From: Clostridium sp. CAG:575
GTDB taxonomy: Bacteria; Bacillota; Clostridia; TANB77; CAG-508
DNA length: 9,015 nt
NCBI GenBank assembly: GCA_000435535.1
Contig: FR884482.1
Span: 5,899-14,913 of the forward strand
Direction of reading: 5' to 3'
Made by a program: the position numbers and the translations under genes
Part shown: piece after piece, positions 1 through 7,158 of the stretch
Numbering within the stretch: position 1 is the stretch's first letter
Layout: every line of letters starts with the position of its first letter
Notes under the pieces: model-generated
Seen by the model: the letters and a program-made list of their open reading frames with translations, nothing else
The model's database searches: none
What the model was told of the DNA's origin: nothing

Positions 1-879
1 GGACTTAATAAAACAAAAAGTTCATTTGATGAAAAAATAAACAACGTATTTAGTAATTTTAGAAAAGTTGATGAAGAATTTTTAGATGAATTAGAAGAAG
101 TATTAATTATGTCAGATATAGGGATGGACACATCTATCAAGATAATAGGAAGTTTAAGAGAAAGAATAAAAAAAGAGAATATAAAAGATGAGGAAGATGT
201 AAAACAAGCACTAAGAGAAGAAATGCAAAAAATACTTGATGTTACAGATATTAGCTTACATCTAGATACACAGCCATCTGTAATATTAGTTATTGGGGTA
301 AATGGAGTAGGCAAAACAACATCAATTGGAAAAATGGCAAATAGATTAGCCAAAGATGGGAAAAAAGTAGTAGTTGCGGCAGCAGATACATTTAGAGCAG
401 CAGCTGTAGAACAACTAGAAATATGGGCAAATAGAGCAGGAGCAACAGTAGTAAAAAGAGAAGAAGGAGTAGATCCAGCATCTGTTGTATATGATGCAAT
501 AAAACAAACAAAAGAAATAGGAGCAGATATTTTAATTGTAGATACTGCTGGAAGATTACACAATAAAAAATATTTAATGGATGAATTAAATAAAATTCAA
601 AAAGTCATAAATAAAGAAATGCCAGAAGCTGACAAAGAAGTTTTATTGGTTATTGATGGAACAACAGGTCAAAATGCTATTTCACAAGTAAAAGCATTTA
701 AACAAGAAGCTGATATAACAGGAATTGTATTAACAAAATTAGATGGAACAGCAAAAGGTGGAGTGGTAATAGGAATTGTAGAAGAAAACAAAATACCAGT
801 AAAATTTATAGGTGTAGGAGAACAAATTGATGATATGGAAATCTTCAATTCAGAAGATTTTGTAAAAGCAATTATTTAA
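1..879 (+). CDS. ftsY: Signal recognition particle receptor FtsY, 5'-truncated by the window edge
   Basis: FtsY is the SRP receptor GTPase. It docks Ffh-ribosome-nascent chain complexes at the membrane and hands them to SecYEG. The frame is open from base 1, and 292 residues are visible. They start with the N-domain signature GLNKTKSSFDEK and ELEEVLIMSDIG. The NG GTPase motifs follow in order: P-loop GVNGVGKTTSIGK (visible residues about 99-111), DTFRAAAVEQL, DTAGR, TKLDGTAKGG and the closing GVGEQIDDMEIF. The protein ends right after the G domain with no methionine-rich M domain, which separates it from Ffh. The ATG at 109 is internal, because the N-domain helices continue upstream of it in frame. 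The start and any acidic A domain lie outside the window. The next gene begins 75 bp downstream on the same strand, so co-transcription is likely. Identification is secure. Confidence 0.97.
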   Translation, partial: GLNKTKSSFDEKINNVFSNFRKVDEEFLDELEEVLIMSDIGMDTSIKIIGSLRERIKKENIKDEEDVKQALREEMQKILDVTDISLHLDTQPSVILVIGVNGVGKTTSIGKMANRLAKDGKKVVVAAADTFRAAAVEQLEIWANRAGATVVKREEGVDPASVVYDAIKQTKEIGADILIVDTAGRLHNKKYLMDELNKIQKVINKEMPEADKEVLLVIDGTTGQNAISQVKAFKQEADITGIVLTKLDGTAKGGVVIGIVEENKIPVKFIGVGEQIDDMEIFNSEDFVKAII

Positions 880-890
880 AAAATAAGAAG

Positions 891-938
891 TGTCCCCGTG
901 GGACAAAAATGTCCCAGAAGAACCGTCCCCTTGGGACA
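891..938. repeat. GC-rich GTCCC/GGGAC repeat (two hairpin units plus an extra arm)
   Basis: Two near-identical 18-bp units begin at 891 and 924, exactly 33 bp apart, and differ at two positions (16 of 18 identical). Each is a small hairpin: TGTCCC-cgt-GGGACA at 891-905 and GTCCC-ctt-GGGAC at 925-937. A further TGTCCC at 910-915 can pair with GGGACA at 900-905 across an AAAA loop, so alternative folds are possible. The block is far richer in G+C than the DNA around it. From memory, intergenic motifs containing AGAACCGTCCCC recur in many Firmicutes genomes, which suggests a dispersed short repeat rather than a gene-specific signal. It ends just before the Shine-Dalgarno of the next gene. No U-tract follows, so it is a poor terminator. 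Confidence 0.75.
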
Positions 939-940
939 AA

Positions 941-948
941 AGGAGGAG
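941..948 (+). promoter_or_regulatory. Strong ribosome binding site fixing a TTG start
   Basis: AGGAGGAG is a near-complete anti-16S match. Its GGAGG core ends 8 nt before TTG at 955, which selects that codon over the in-frame ATG at 973, whose upstream sequence is coding AT-rich DNA without a ribosome site. It directly abuts the GTCCC repeat. CCTT at 929-932 could pair with AAGG at 940-943, so the repeat might partly mask it (inference only). Confidence 0.85.
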
Positions 949-954
949 TGAATT

Positions 955-3741
955 TTGAAAAATAAACATAGAATGGTTATAGTACTGCTTTTTATTGCAG
1001 TTTTTGCATTACTCACATATGTTAATTTGAGAGGTAGTTATTTGCAATATCAGGACTTAGGAGAAAATTATATACAAGTATTTTCAATAAATTTAAAATA
1101 CAAATATACTATTTTTATAGCAAATTTTATTTTATTATATGTGCTTATATATTTTACAAATAGAGGAATAAAAAAAGGATTAAAAACTTTTTTTGATAAA
1201 GAAAATAAACCTATGCCAAAACTATTAAATAAATCAATAGCTTTTGTGGTATCTGCATTAATAAGTACAGCTATGTCTAATTCACTTATGCAGAAAATAT
1301 TGTTATGTATTGGCAATACCTCATTTGGAGAAGTTGACCCAATATTTAATTTTGATATTGCTTATTTTATGTTCCAAAAGCCATTAATTCAGACATTATT
1401 ATTATATTATATTGGAATAATGGCAGGATTAACAATATATATGGCTTTGTATTACATAGTTGTTTTTAATAAATACTTTGATGGTGTTGACGGAAAAATG
1501 ATAAAAGAAGGATTACTTGTAAAAAAAGTGTTAAGAAATGTAATGCTTCTTATTATAGGTGTTGCACTTATGACTGCATTAAATACAACAGACATTGTAT
1601 ATAGCAAGATGATGACAATAAAAAATGAAACTGATAGCACAGAAAATCTTGAAATTGTTGGAGCAGGATATACAGATGTTATGATCCAAAGATGGGGATA
1701 TTTAATTTTTGCAGTTGTTATAATTTTTGCTTCAAGAAGAGCAATAAAAGGATTTAAAAAAGAAAATACATCAAAAGTACTAAAAAATTTATTGATTATA
1801 CCAGCATATTTAGTTATTTTAGTTGTTGTTATGGTTGGATTTGATTTAATTTTTGTAAACTCAAATAAATTAGATAAAGAAAAAGAATATCTATCTTACA
1901 ATATAAGGAATACAAAAAATGCTTTTGGAATTAATGTAGAAGAAGAAAATATAGAAAATTCTGGAACTATAACAAAAGTACAAGTAAGTGACAACAGAAC
2001 AATAATTGATAATACAAGAATTATAAATGAAGAAACAGTATTAGCAACATTAGATTATAATCAAACAGGAACAGGATATTATTCATACAGAAATGCAAAT
2101 ATTGCTAAATATCAAATATCTGGACAAACTAAATTAGTATACGTATCTCCAAGAGAAATTACAAATTCAGGTAGAACATATAATAATAAAACATATGAAT
2201 ACACACATGGAATAGGACAGATAGTATCTTCTGCAACAGATGTATCAGAGACAGGAAACATTAATTATATACAAAAAAATGTATCAGGAGCAGATGATAA
2301 GTTAGGTACACAAACACAACAAATTTATTATGGATTAAAGACAGATAACATTGTTGCAACAAATACAAAAAATAAACAAGAATATGATTATACAGATGAA
2401 GACGGATTGGAACATACATCTTCTTACACAGGAGATAGGGGACTAAAATTAAATTTTGTTGATAGATTAATCCTTGGAATTAAAACAGGGGACTTAAAAC
2501 TAGCTTTTTCATCAGAAGTTACAAGTGATAGCAAAATATTAATAAACAGAAACGTTATAGGTAGAGCAAAAACAGCAATGCCATATTTAATTTATGATGA
2601 AAATCCATATACTGTAGTAACAGATGAAGGGAAAATAGTATGGGTATTAGATGCATACACAGTATCAGGTGCATATCCATATTCTCAATACGAAACAATA
2701 AAGCACGATAACATAAAAGAGAAAATAAATTATATTCGTAATTCTGTAAAAGTAATTATTGACGCATATGATGGAACAATGGACTTTTATATAACAGATA
2801 CAACAGACCCAATAGCTGTAGCATATAGAAAAGTATATCCAACTTTATTTAAAGATAAAGATGAGAGTATTCCTGGATCAATTTCAGAACATTTTGTTTA
2901 TCCACAATTTCTATATGAAGTACAAGCAGAATTATTAAAGACATATCATAATGTAAAACCAGATATATTATATAGAACTGATGATTTATGGGATTATTCA
3001 AAATATAATACAACTATAGTTTCAAAGTCTTCTGGAGCTATTTTAAAACCATATTATACAATGGTAAAAAGTGATGGGGAAGATAAAATTGGATTGTTAC
3101 AAATATATACACCAAGTTCAAAACAAAATATGATTTCTTATTTAGTTGGAACAACAGAAGGGGAAAATAACAAATTAAAACTTTATAAATTTTCAGAAGA
3201 TAGCAATATTTTGGGAACAATGCAACTAGATAAACAGATAGAACAAGATGAGACAATTTCAGCAGAAATTCAAGCTTTAAATAAAACAGGAACTAAGGTT
3301 ACAAAAGACATGGTAGTTGTTCCTATAGAAAATACATTATTATATGTAGAATCTATTTATCAAACTATGTTAAATGAATCAAAAGTACCTGCATTAAGGA
3401 AAATTGTTGTAGCTTCTGGAAATAAAGTTGCAATAGGTAATAACTTAGAAGAAGCACTTGAGAACTTACTTTCAACAGATGCCACTGATATTGAAATAGA
3501 TAACACAGATGACATTGATGGCTTAATAGATACAATTGTAAAAGCAAATAAAAACCTTACTGAATCTACAGAAAGTAATAACTGGGAAATGATTGGTACA
3601 GATATTAAAAAATTACAAGATTTAATAAAATCTTTGGAAACAATGAAGGCAGCAGAGGATAAGAAAAAACAAAGTGTTAAGAATGAAGTAAATAATGTTG
3701 TTTCTAATGATGTAATTGAAAATGTAAATGTAGTAGACTAA
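955..3741 (+). CDS. UPF0182 family (COG1615) seven-helix membrane protein, function unknown
   Basis: This 928-residue protein belongs to UPF0182, a family without an established biochemical role. Seven hydrophobic segments lie near residues 6-24, 50-69, 92-117, 144-171, 192-210, 247-262 and 276-301. A large, probably extracytoplasmic region follows. Family-typical blocks are visible: DPIFNFDIAYFMF (128-140), YEYTHGIGQIVS (about 414-425), QIYYG (456-460), ENPYTVVTDEGKIVWVLDAYT (about 549-569), YPYSQYE (574-580), INYIRNSVKVIIDAYDG (591-607) and DDLWDYS (676-682). The last 80 or so residues are charged and Asn/Val-rich low-complexity sequence with coiled-coil tendency, and such tails vary in this family. 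The start is TTG, set by AGGAGGAG at 941-948. It follows ftsY closely, probably in one transcript, and ends before a bidirectional terminator. Family assignment is firm; function is not known. Confidence 0.93.
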   Translation: MKNKHRMVIVLLFIAVFALLTYVNLRGSYLQYQDLGENYIQVFSINLKYKYTIFIANFILLYVLIYFTNRGIKKGLKTFFDKENKPMPKLLNKSIAFVVSALISTAMSNSLMQKILLCIGNTSFGEVDPIFNFDIAYFMFQKPLIQTLLLYYIGIMAGLTIYMALYYIVVFNKYFDGVDGKMIKEGLLVKKVLRNVMLLIIGVALMTALNTTDIVYSKMMTIKNETDSTENLEIVGAGYTDVMIQRWGYLIFAVVIIFASRRAIKGFKKENTSKVLKNLLIIPAYLVILVVVMVGFDLIFVNSNKLDKEKEYLSYNIRNTKNAFGINVEEENIENSGTITKVQVSDNRTIIDNTRIINEETVLATLDYNQTGTGYYSYRNANIAKYQISGQTKLVYVSPREITNSGRTYNNKTYEYTHGIGQIVSSATDVSETGNINYIQKNVSGADDKLGTQTQQIYYGLKTDNIVATNTKNKQEYDYTDEDGLEHTSSYTGDRGLKLNFVDRLILGIKTGDLKLAFSSEVTSDSKILINRNVIGRAKTAMPYLIYDENPYTVVTDEGKIVWVLDAYTVSGAYPYSQYETIKHDNIKEKINYIRNSVKVIIDAYDGTMDFYITDTTDPIAVAYRKVYPTLFKDKDESIPGSISEHFVYPQFLYEVQAELLKTYHNVKPDILYRTDDLWDYSKYNTTIVSKSSGAILKPYYTMVKSDGEDKIGLLQIYTPSSKQNMISYLVGTTEGENNKLKLYKFSEDSNILGTMQLDKQIEQDETISAEIQALNKTGTKVTKDMVVVPIENTLLYVESIYQTMLNESKVPALRKIVVASGNKVAIGNNLEEALENLLSTDATDIEIDNTDDIDGLIDTIVKANKNLTESTESNNWEMIGTDIKKLQDLIKSLETMKAAEDKKKQSVKNEVNNVVSNDVIENVNVVD

Positions 3742-3770
3742 AAATAAGAATTGTAATAGAAAATAAAATA

Positions 3771-3819
3771 CACTGGATTGAGGCAAGTTATTATTTTAGT
3801 AACTTGCCTCAATCCAGTG
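3771..3819. terminator. Bidirectional terminator, perfect 20-bp stem
   Basis: Bases 3771-3790 are perfectly complementary to 3800-3819, with a 9-nt loop (TTATTTTAG). The hairpin lies between the convergent stop codons of the UPF0182 gene (3741) and tyrS (3932). The sequence after the stem reads TATTTTATTTT on the minus strand and ATTTATAATTT on the plus strand, so the uridine-rich tail is better for tyrS than for the UPF0182 transcript. Its position and symmetry fit a shared terminator for both strands. Confidence 0.85.
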
Positions 3820-3931
3820 ATTTATAATTTATTTCATATTATAGAAAAGTTCAACAAATTTTCTACAATATAAATATATTGTACACCAACAAATTTGTTT
3901 AAAAATTTTTGTGATTTTTTCAGTTTTGTTT

Positions 3932-5152
3932 TTAAACTAATTTGTAGAAAACTTTTTTCCCTTTTTTCAAAATAGCATAACCATCTTTAAAGTCATCAGC
4001 AGACAAAACATAATTTACATCAGTAATTTTTGTATCATTTACAGATATACCACCTTGGGCAATTAATGTTCTTGCTTGACCTTTTGAAGGAGCAATTTTA
4101 GTTACAATAATTGCATCAATAATAGAAATAAATTTATTATCTCCTAATTCAACTGTAGGCATATTGTCTAAACTACCTGAACCAGAAAATAAGGCATTAG
4201 CAGCTTCTTGAGCTTTTAGAGCTTCTTCTTCGCCATGAACAAGTTTTGTTATTTCAAAAGCAGCAATTTTTTTAGCTTCATTTATTTTTTCATTTTTTAA
4301 ACTTGATAATTCGTTAATTTTTTCCATAGGTAAAAATGTCAAAAGTTTTAAAACGGTTTCAACACTGTCATCTTCAATATTTCTCCAGTATTGATAAAAT
4401 TCATAAGGAGAAGTCTTAGTAGGGTCAAGCCATAAAGCACCTTTTTCTGTTTTACCCATTTTTTTACCTTCTTTTGTAGTAAGAAGTTTAAAAGTAAGAC
4501 CATAAGAATCAGATTTTCCTATCTTACGTATTAAATCAACACCACCAATTATATTAGACCATTGATCATTTCCACCCATTTCTAATTTACATCCATAGGT
4601 TTCATATAAATGTAAAAAGTCATAAGATTGCATAAGCATATAGCTCATTTCAAAAAATGTCAATCCAGTGTCTAATCTATTTTTATAACAATCAGCAGCA
4701 AGCATTTTATTTACTGAAAATAAAGTACCAATTTCACGCATAAAATCAATAAATTTTAAATCTAATAACCAATCAGCATTATTTACAATTATTGCAGCAT
4801 TTTCACCATCAAAACTAACAAATTTTTCAACTTGTTTTTTGATACATTCAACATTATGGTCAATTGTTTCTCTAGTCATCATTTTTCTCATATCTGTTTT
4901 ACCAGAAGGGTCTCCTATTGTTGCAGTACCACCACCAACTAAAATAATAGGTTTATGACCACATTTTTGCATATGACTTGCAACCATTAAAGAAACAAAA
5001 TGTCCGACATGTAAGCTATCCGCAGTAGGGTCAATTCCAATATAAAAAGGAACACTTTCTTTGCCAAAAAGTTCTTTAATTTCGTCAGGATGGGTCATTT
5101 GTTCAATATATCCACGTTCATTTAAAATATCAAATACATTTGTTTTAATCAA
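3932..5152 (-). CDS. tyrS: Tyrosyl-tRNA synthetase
   Basis: TyrRS is a class I aminoacyl-tRNA synthetase that charges tRNA-Tyr with tyrosine using ATP. Counting from the TTG at 5152 gives 406 residues, normal for the bacterial enzyme. Visible are [15 protein letters not shown] carrying the HIGH-type HVGH (48-51), [17 protein letters not shown], the tyrosine-pocket segments [11 protein letters not shown] and [12 protein letters not shown], the KMSKS-type loop KMGKT (231-235), and a C-terminal S4 RNA-binding domain (about 340-406, with [15 protein letters not shown]). Start choice: AAAGGA at 5167-5162 lies 9 nt before TTG 5152 but touches TTG 5161 with no spacing, so 5152 is preferred. This gives an N-terminus close to [10 protein letters not shown] as in relatives. 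The longer form would add three residues. It lies downstream of the small zinc-ribbon gene with a 74-bp gap. No T-box leader is present. Confidence 0.96.
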   Translation of the reverse strand: MIKTNVFDILNERGYIEQMTHPDEIKELFGKESVPFYIGIDPTADSLHVGHFVSLMVASHMQKCGHKPIILVGGGTATIGDPSGKTDMRKMMTRETIDHNVECIKKQVEKFVSFDGENAAIIVNNADWLLDLKFIDFMREIGTLFSVNKMLAADCYKNRLDTGLTFFEMSYMLMQSYDFLHLYETYGCKLEMGGNDQWSNIIGGVDLIRKIGKSDSYGLTFKLLTTKEGKKMGKTEKGALWLDPTKTSPYEFYQYWRNIEDDSVETVLKLLTFLPMEKINELSSLKNEKINEAKKIAAFEITKLVHGEEEALKAQEAANALFSGSGSLDNMPTVELGDNKFISIIDAIIVTKIAPSKGQARTLIAQGGISVNDTKITDVNYVLSADDFKDGYAILKKGKKVFYKLV

Positions 5153-5161
5153 GCTAATCAA

Positions 5162-5167
5162 TCCTTT
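5162..5167 (-). promoter_or_regulatory. Ribosome binding site deciding the tyrS start
   Basis: AAAGGA reads 5167 to 5162 on the minus strand. It sits 9 nt from TTG 5152 and 0 nt from TTG 5161, so only the inner TTG has workable spacing. The site is short, which together with a TTG start predicts moderate initiation. Confidence 0.6.
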
Positions 5168-5215
5168 ACAATAATATTTAGACTTTTATATATTAGGAAT
5201 GTCTATAACCTTTTA

Positions 5216-5248
5216 AAATCATCCTATTATAAATTAATAGAATGATTT
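5216..5248 (-). promoter_or_regulatory. 14-bp hairpin over the zinc-ribbon gene's stop codon, ahead of tyrS
   Basis: In the minus-strand RNA, bases 5248-5235 pair with 5229-5216 over 14 positions, with one G-U wobble and a 5-nt loop (AUUUA). The TAA stop of the upstream gene (5229-5227) forms the start of the 3' arm, so a terminating ribosome would block folding. A short UUUU follows inside and just past the stem and is then replaced by AAAA, so this is at best a weak terminator. It may act as an attenuator, a processing site or an mRNA-stabilising structure between the two cistrons. The pairing is seen; the role is inferred. Confidence 0.45.
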
Positions 5249-5481
5249 CCGTTTTTTATAAAGTTTTCATCATAACCTGCGTTATCTATAAAACGATTTA
5301 AATTTTTTACAGTAATTCCAGTTTGAGATGAAATAGTATCTAGACTTTGAGTTAAGCCGTTTTCTATTACATAATTTTTAAAAGTTTCAAATTCTAAATT
5401 ATCTTTTGCTTTACATTTAGGGCAAACTGAATCATTTGAAACATAAAAACTTCCACATCTACTACATTTATTAAATTCCAT
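5227..5481 (-). CDS. Small zinc-ribbon protein with helix-turn-helix-like C-terminus, hypothetical
   Basis: This is an 84-residue soluble protein. It begins MEFNKCSRCG and carries two CxxC pairs (Cys 6, 9, 20 and 23) that form a typical zinc ribbon. A short charged linker follows, then a helical part in which SLDTISSQTGITVKNLNRFI (about 46-65) reads like a winged or simple helix-turn-helix: a helix, a TG turn, and a recognition-like helix. This layout resembles the YvyF/TIGR03826 'flagellar operon protein' family, but no flagellar gene is nearby and the link is by eye only. The start is ATG 5481, preceded by GGGAGGA with 7-nt spacing. An in-frame ATG at 5535 has no ribosome site and overlaps the candidate promoter region. 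Transcription probably begins near 5519. tyrS follows on the same strand. DNA or RNA binding is possible but unproven. Confidence 0.82.
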   Translation of the reverse strand: MEFNKCSRCGSFYVSNDSVCPKCKAKDNLEFETFKNYVIENGLTQSLDTISSQTGITVKNLNRFIDNAGYDENFIKNGNHSINL

Positions 5482-5488
5482 TTTTAAA

Positions 5489-5495
5489 TCCTCCC
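5489..5495 (-). promoter_or_regulatory. Ribosome binding site fixing the zinc-ribbon start
   Basis: GGGAGGA reads 5495 to 5489 on the minus strand, 7 nt before ATG 5481. It shows that the 18 extra in-frame codons up to ATG 5535 are 5' untranslated leader. Confidence 0.85.
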
Positions 5496-5525
5496 ATTTA
5501 TCTTTTGAAATATTAAACTTTAAGT

Positions 5526-5534
5526 ATTTTATCA
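5526..5534 (-). promoter_or_regulatory. Candidate extended -10 promoter for the zinc-ribbon gene and tyrS
   Basis: The minus strand reads TGATAAAAT from 5534 to 5526, an extended -10 (TGnTAAAAT). The hexamer 17 bp upstream (TTCCTA) is a weak -35. A start near 5519 would leave a leader of about 38 nt before ATG 5481, which fits the ribosome site there. Confidence 0.5.
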
Positions 5535-5652
5535 TATTTTATCAAAAATAGGAAGAGAAAAAGAGAAAAAAATAAAGAAATCATATTTTTACTTATCGAT
5601 ATTCATGAAATTTTATATAAAAAAATTAGATATAGATTTTTAATAAATATAA

Positions 5653-5661
5653 TGATATAAT
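5653..5661 (+). promoter_or_regulatory. Candidate extended -10 promoter for the amylase operon
   Basis: TGATATAAT is a perfect extended -10. A second TATAAT lies just upstream at 5648-5653. The -35 position (TAGATT at 5633-5638, 17-bp spacing) is poor, but the region upstream is A/T-tract rich, as in UP elements. The predicted start near 5668 leaves about 20 nt before the ATG at 5689, just enough to include the AGAAGG ribosome site at 5676-5681. Confidence 0.6.
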
Positions 5662-5688
5662 TGCAAAAAAACAAAAGAAGGTAATCAA

Positions 5689-7131
5689 ATGAAAAAAATA
5701 AATGGAATAATGATGCAGTACTTTGAATGGTATTTAGATTGCAAACAAAATTTATGGAATGAAGTAAAAGAAAATGCAGAAGAACTAGCAAAAAAAGGAA
5801 TAACGGCACTATGGCTACCACCAGCATATAAAGGAATGGGTGGAAAAGATGAAGTAGGATATGCAGTGTATGATGTATATGATTTAGGGGAATTTGACCA
5901 AAAGGGAACTGTTAAAACAAAATATGGCTCAAAAGATGAATACTTAGATGCAATTATTGCTTTAAAGCAAGCTGGAATAGAAACATATGCAGATATTGTA
6001 TTGAACCATAAAATGGGAGCAGATGCTTTACAAACAATACCAGCAACAAAAGTAGATTGGTCAAATCATAATACAGAAATATCTCAAAAAGAAACAGTGA
6101 AAGTAGCTACAAAATTTACTTTCCCAGGAAGAAAACATAGATATTCTGATTTTGAATGGAACTGGACAGATTTTGATGGAATAGACTATAATAATGCAAC
6201 AGGAGAAAATGCTATTTTCAAATTTATAAATAAAAAATGGGGAGATGAAGTTGACGAAGAGTTTCAAAATTATGACTATTTGATGGGAGCTGACTTAGAT
6301 TTTTCAAATCCAAGAGTAGTAAAAGAATGTACTGATTGGGGTAAATGGTATTTAGAGTTTACTGGAGTAAATGGCTTTAGGCTAGATGCAGTAAAACATA
6401 TTGATGCAGATTTTTATAATAATTGGATAAAAAAATTAAGAGAAGAAAGTAAAAAAGAACTTTTTTCTGTAGGAGAATATTGGTCTGCTGATGTAAATAA
6501 ATTACATAGATATATTCAAGAAACAGAAGGACAAATTTCTTTATTTGATGTTCCACTACATTATAATTTCTATCAAGCATCAATTGATCCAAATTATGAT
6601 ATGACTCAAATTTTGGAGCATACGTTAGTAAAAGAAAATCCATGTAAAGCAGTAACATTTGTAGATAACCATGATACACAACCAGGACAGGCTCTACAAA
6701 GCTTTATAGACAATTGGTTTAAGCCAATAGCATATAGTATAATTTTATTACGAAATGATGGCTACCCATGCGTATTTTATGGCGATTATTATGGAATAAA
6801 ACATGATAATATAAAACCAATGGAGAATTTACAGAATTTAATATTAATTAGAAAAGAAAAATCATATGGAACTCAACATGATTATTTTGACAATAGTACA
6901 TGTATTGGATGGACTCAAGAAGGGGATAATGAACATATAAATTCAGGAATAGCTGTTGTTATATCAACAGCTGGAGAAAATCAAAAGAGAATGTATGTAG
7001 GAACTCAAAATGAAGGAAATAGATATATAGATGCAATAGGAAATTGTGAAGAAGAAGTGATAATAGATTCAGACGGATGTGGTAATTTTAGGGTGAACCC
7101 AAGAAGTGTATCTGTTTGGATAAAAAAATAA
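5689..7131 (+). CDS. amyA: Cytoplasmic alpha-amylase, GH13 (subfamily 5-like)
   Basis: The enzyme hydrolyses internal alpha-1,4-glucosidic bonds in glycogen-like or imported glucans. At 480 residues it matches the Bacillus/E. coli AmyA (maltohexaose-forming) type. The N-terminus runs straight into the barrel (NGIMMQYFEWY), with no signal peptide, so it acts in the cytoplasm. All four GH13 signature regions are intact: DIVLNHK (102-108), GFRLDAVKH with nucleophile Asp233, GEYW with acid/base Glu263, and FVDNHDTQPGQ with Asp329. These positions nearly match those of B. licheniformis amylase (231/261/328). The B-domain, about 109-205, includes the calcium-site-like GADLDFSNPRV. A beta-sandwich C domain closes the protein at SVSVWIKK. 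The start ATG is preceded by AGAAGG with 7-nt spacing. The next gene begins 27 bp after the stop. Nothing appears truncated. Confidence 0.95.
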   Translation: MKKINGIMMQYFEWYLDCKQNLWNEVKENAEELAKKGITALWLPPAYKGMGGKDEVGYAVYDVYDLGEFDQKGTVKTKYGSKDEYLDAIIALKQAGIETYADIVLNHKMGADALQTIPATKVDWSNHNTEISQKETVKVATKFTFPGRKHRYSDFEWNWTDFDGIDYNNATGENAIFKFINKKWGDEVDEEFQNYDYLMGADLDFSNPRVVKECTDWGKWYLEFTGVNGFRLDAVKHIDADFYNNWIKKLREESKKELFSVGEYWSADVNKLHRYIQETEGQISLFDVPLHYNFYQASIDPNYDMTQILEHTLVKENPCKAVTFVDNHDTQPGQALQSFIDNWFKPIAYSIILLRNDGYPCVFYGDYYGIKHDNIKPMENLQNLILIRKEKSYGTQHDYFDNSTCIGWTQEGDNEHINSGIAVVISTAGENQKRMYVGTQNEGNRYIDAIGNCEEEVIIDSDGCGNFRVNPRSVSVWIKK

Positions 7132-7158
7132 AAAATTATAAGATTACAGGGAGGAAAC

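Noticed and set aside
109..111. ATG at 109 as the ftsY start
   Set aside because: The frame is open from base 1 and encodes recognisable FtsY N-domain sequence (GLNKTKSSFDEK), so this Met is internal.
1068..3547. Several open frames on the minus strand within the UPF0182 gene
   Set aside because: They have no ribosome sites and low-complexity Leu/Phe/Tyr-rich composition, and they are antisense to a well-supported gene.
3864..3883. AT-only near-palindrome downstream of tyrS
   Set aside because: The 9-bp stem is almost all A/T with a 2-nt loop, is unlikely to be stable, and is expected by chance at this base composition.
5482..5535. Longer zinc-ribbon protein starting at ATG 5535
   Set aside because: There is no ribosome site before 5535, the extra residues add no motif, and GGGAGGA is placed exactly for ATG 5481. 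The candidate -10 also overlaps this stretch.
5594..5601. TATCGATA palindrome as an operator for the amylase operon
   Set aside because: Eight bases in AT-rich DNA is weak, it does not match a CcpA cre site, and it lies well upstream of the candidate -10.
5482..5688. T-box or other riboswitch in the divergent intergenic region
   Set aside because: I found no T-box core, specifier stem or terminator. The region is AT-rich with purine runs, and both leaders are short.
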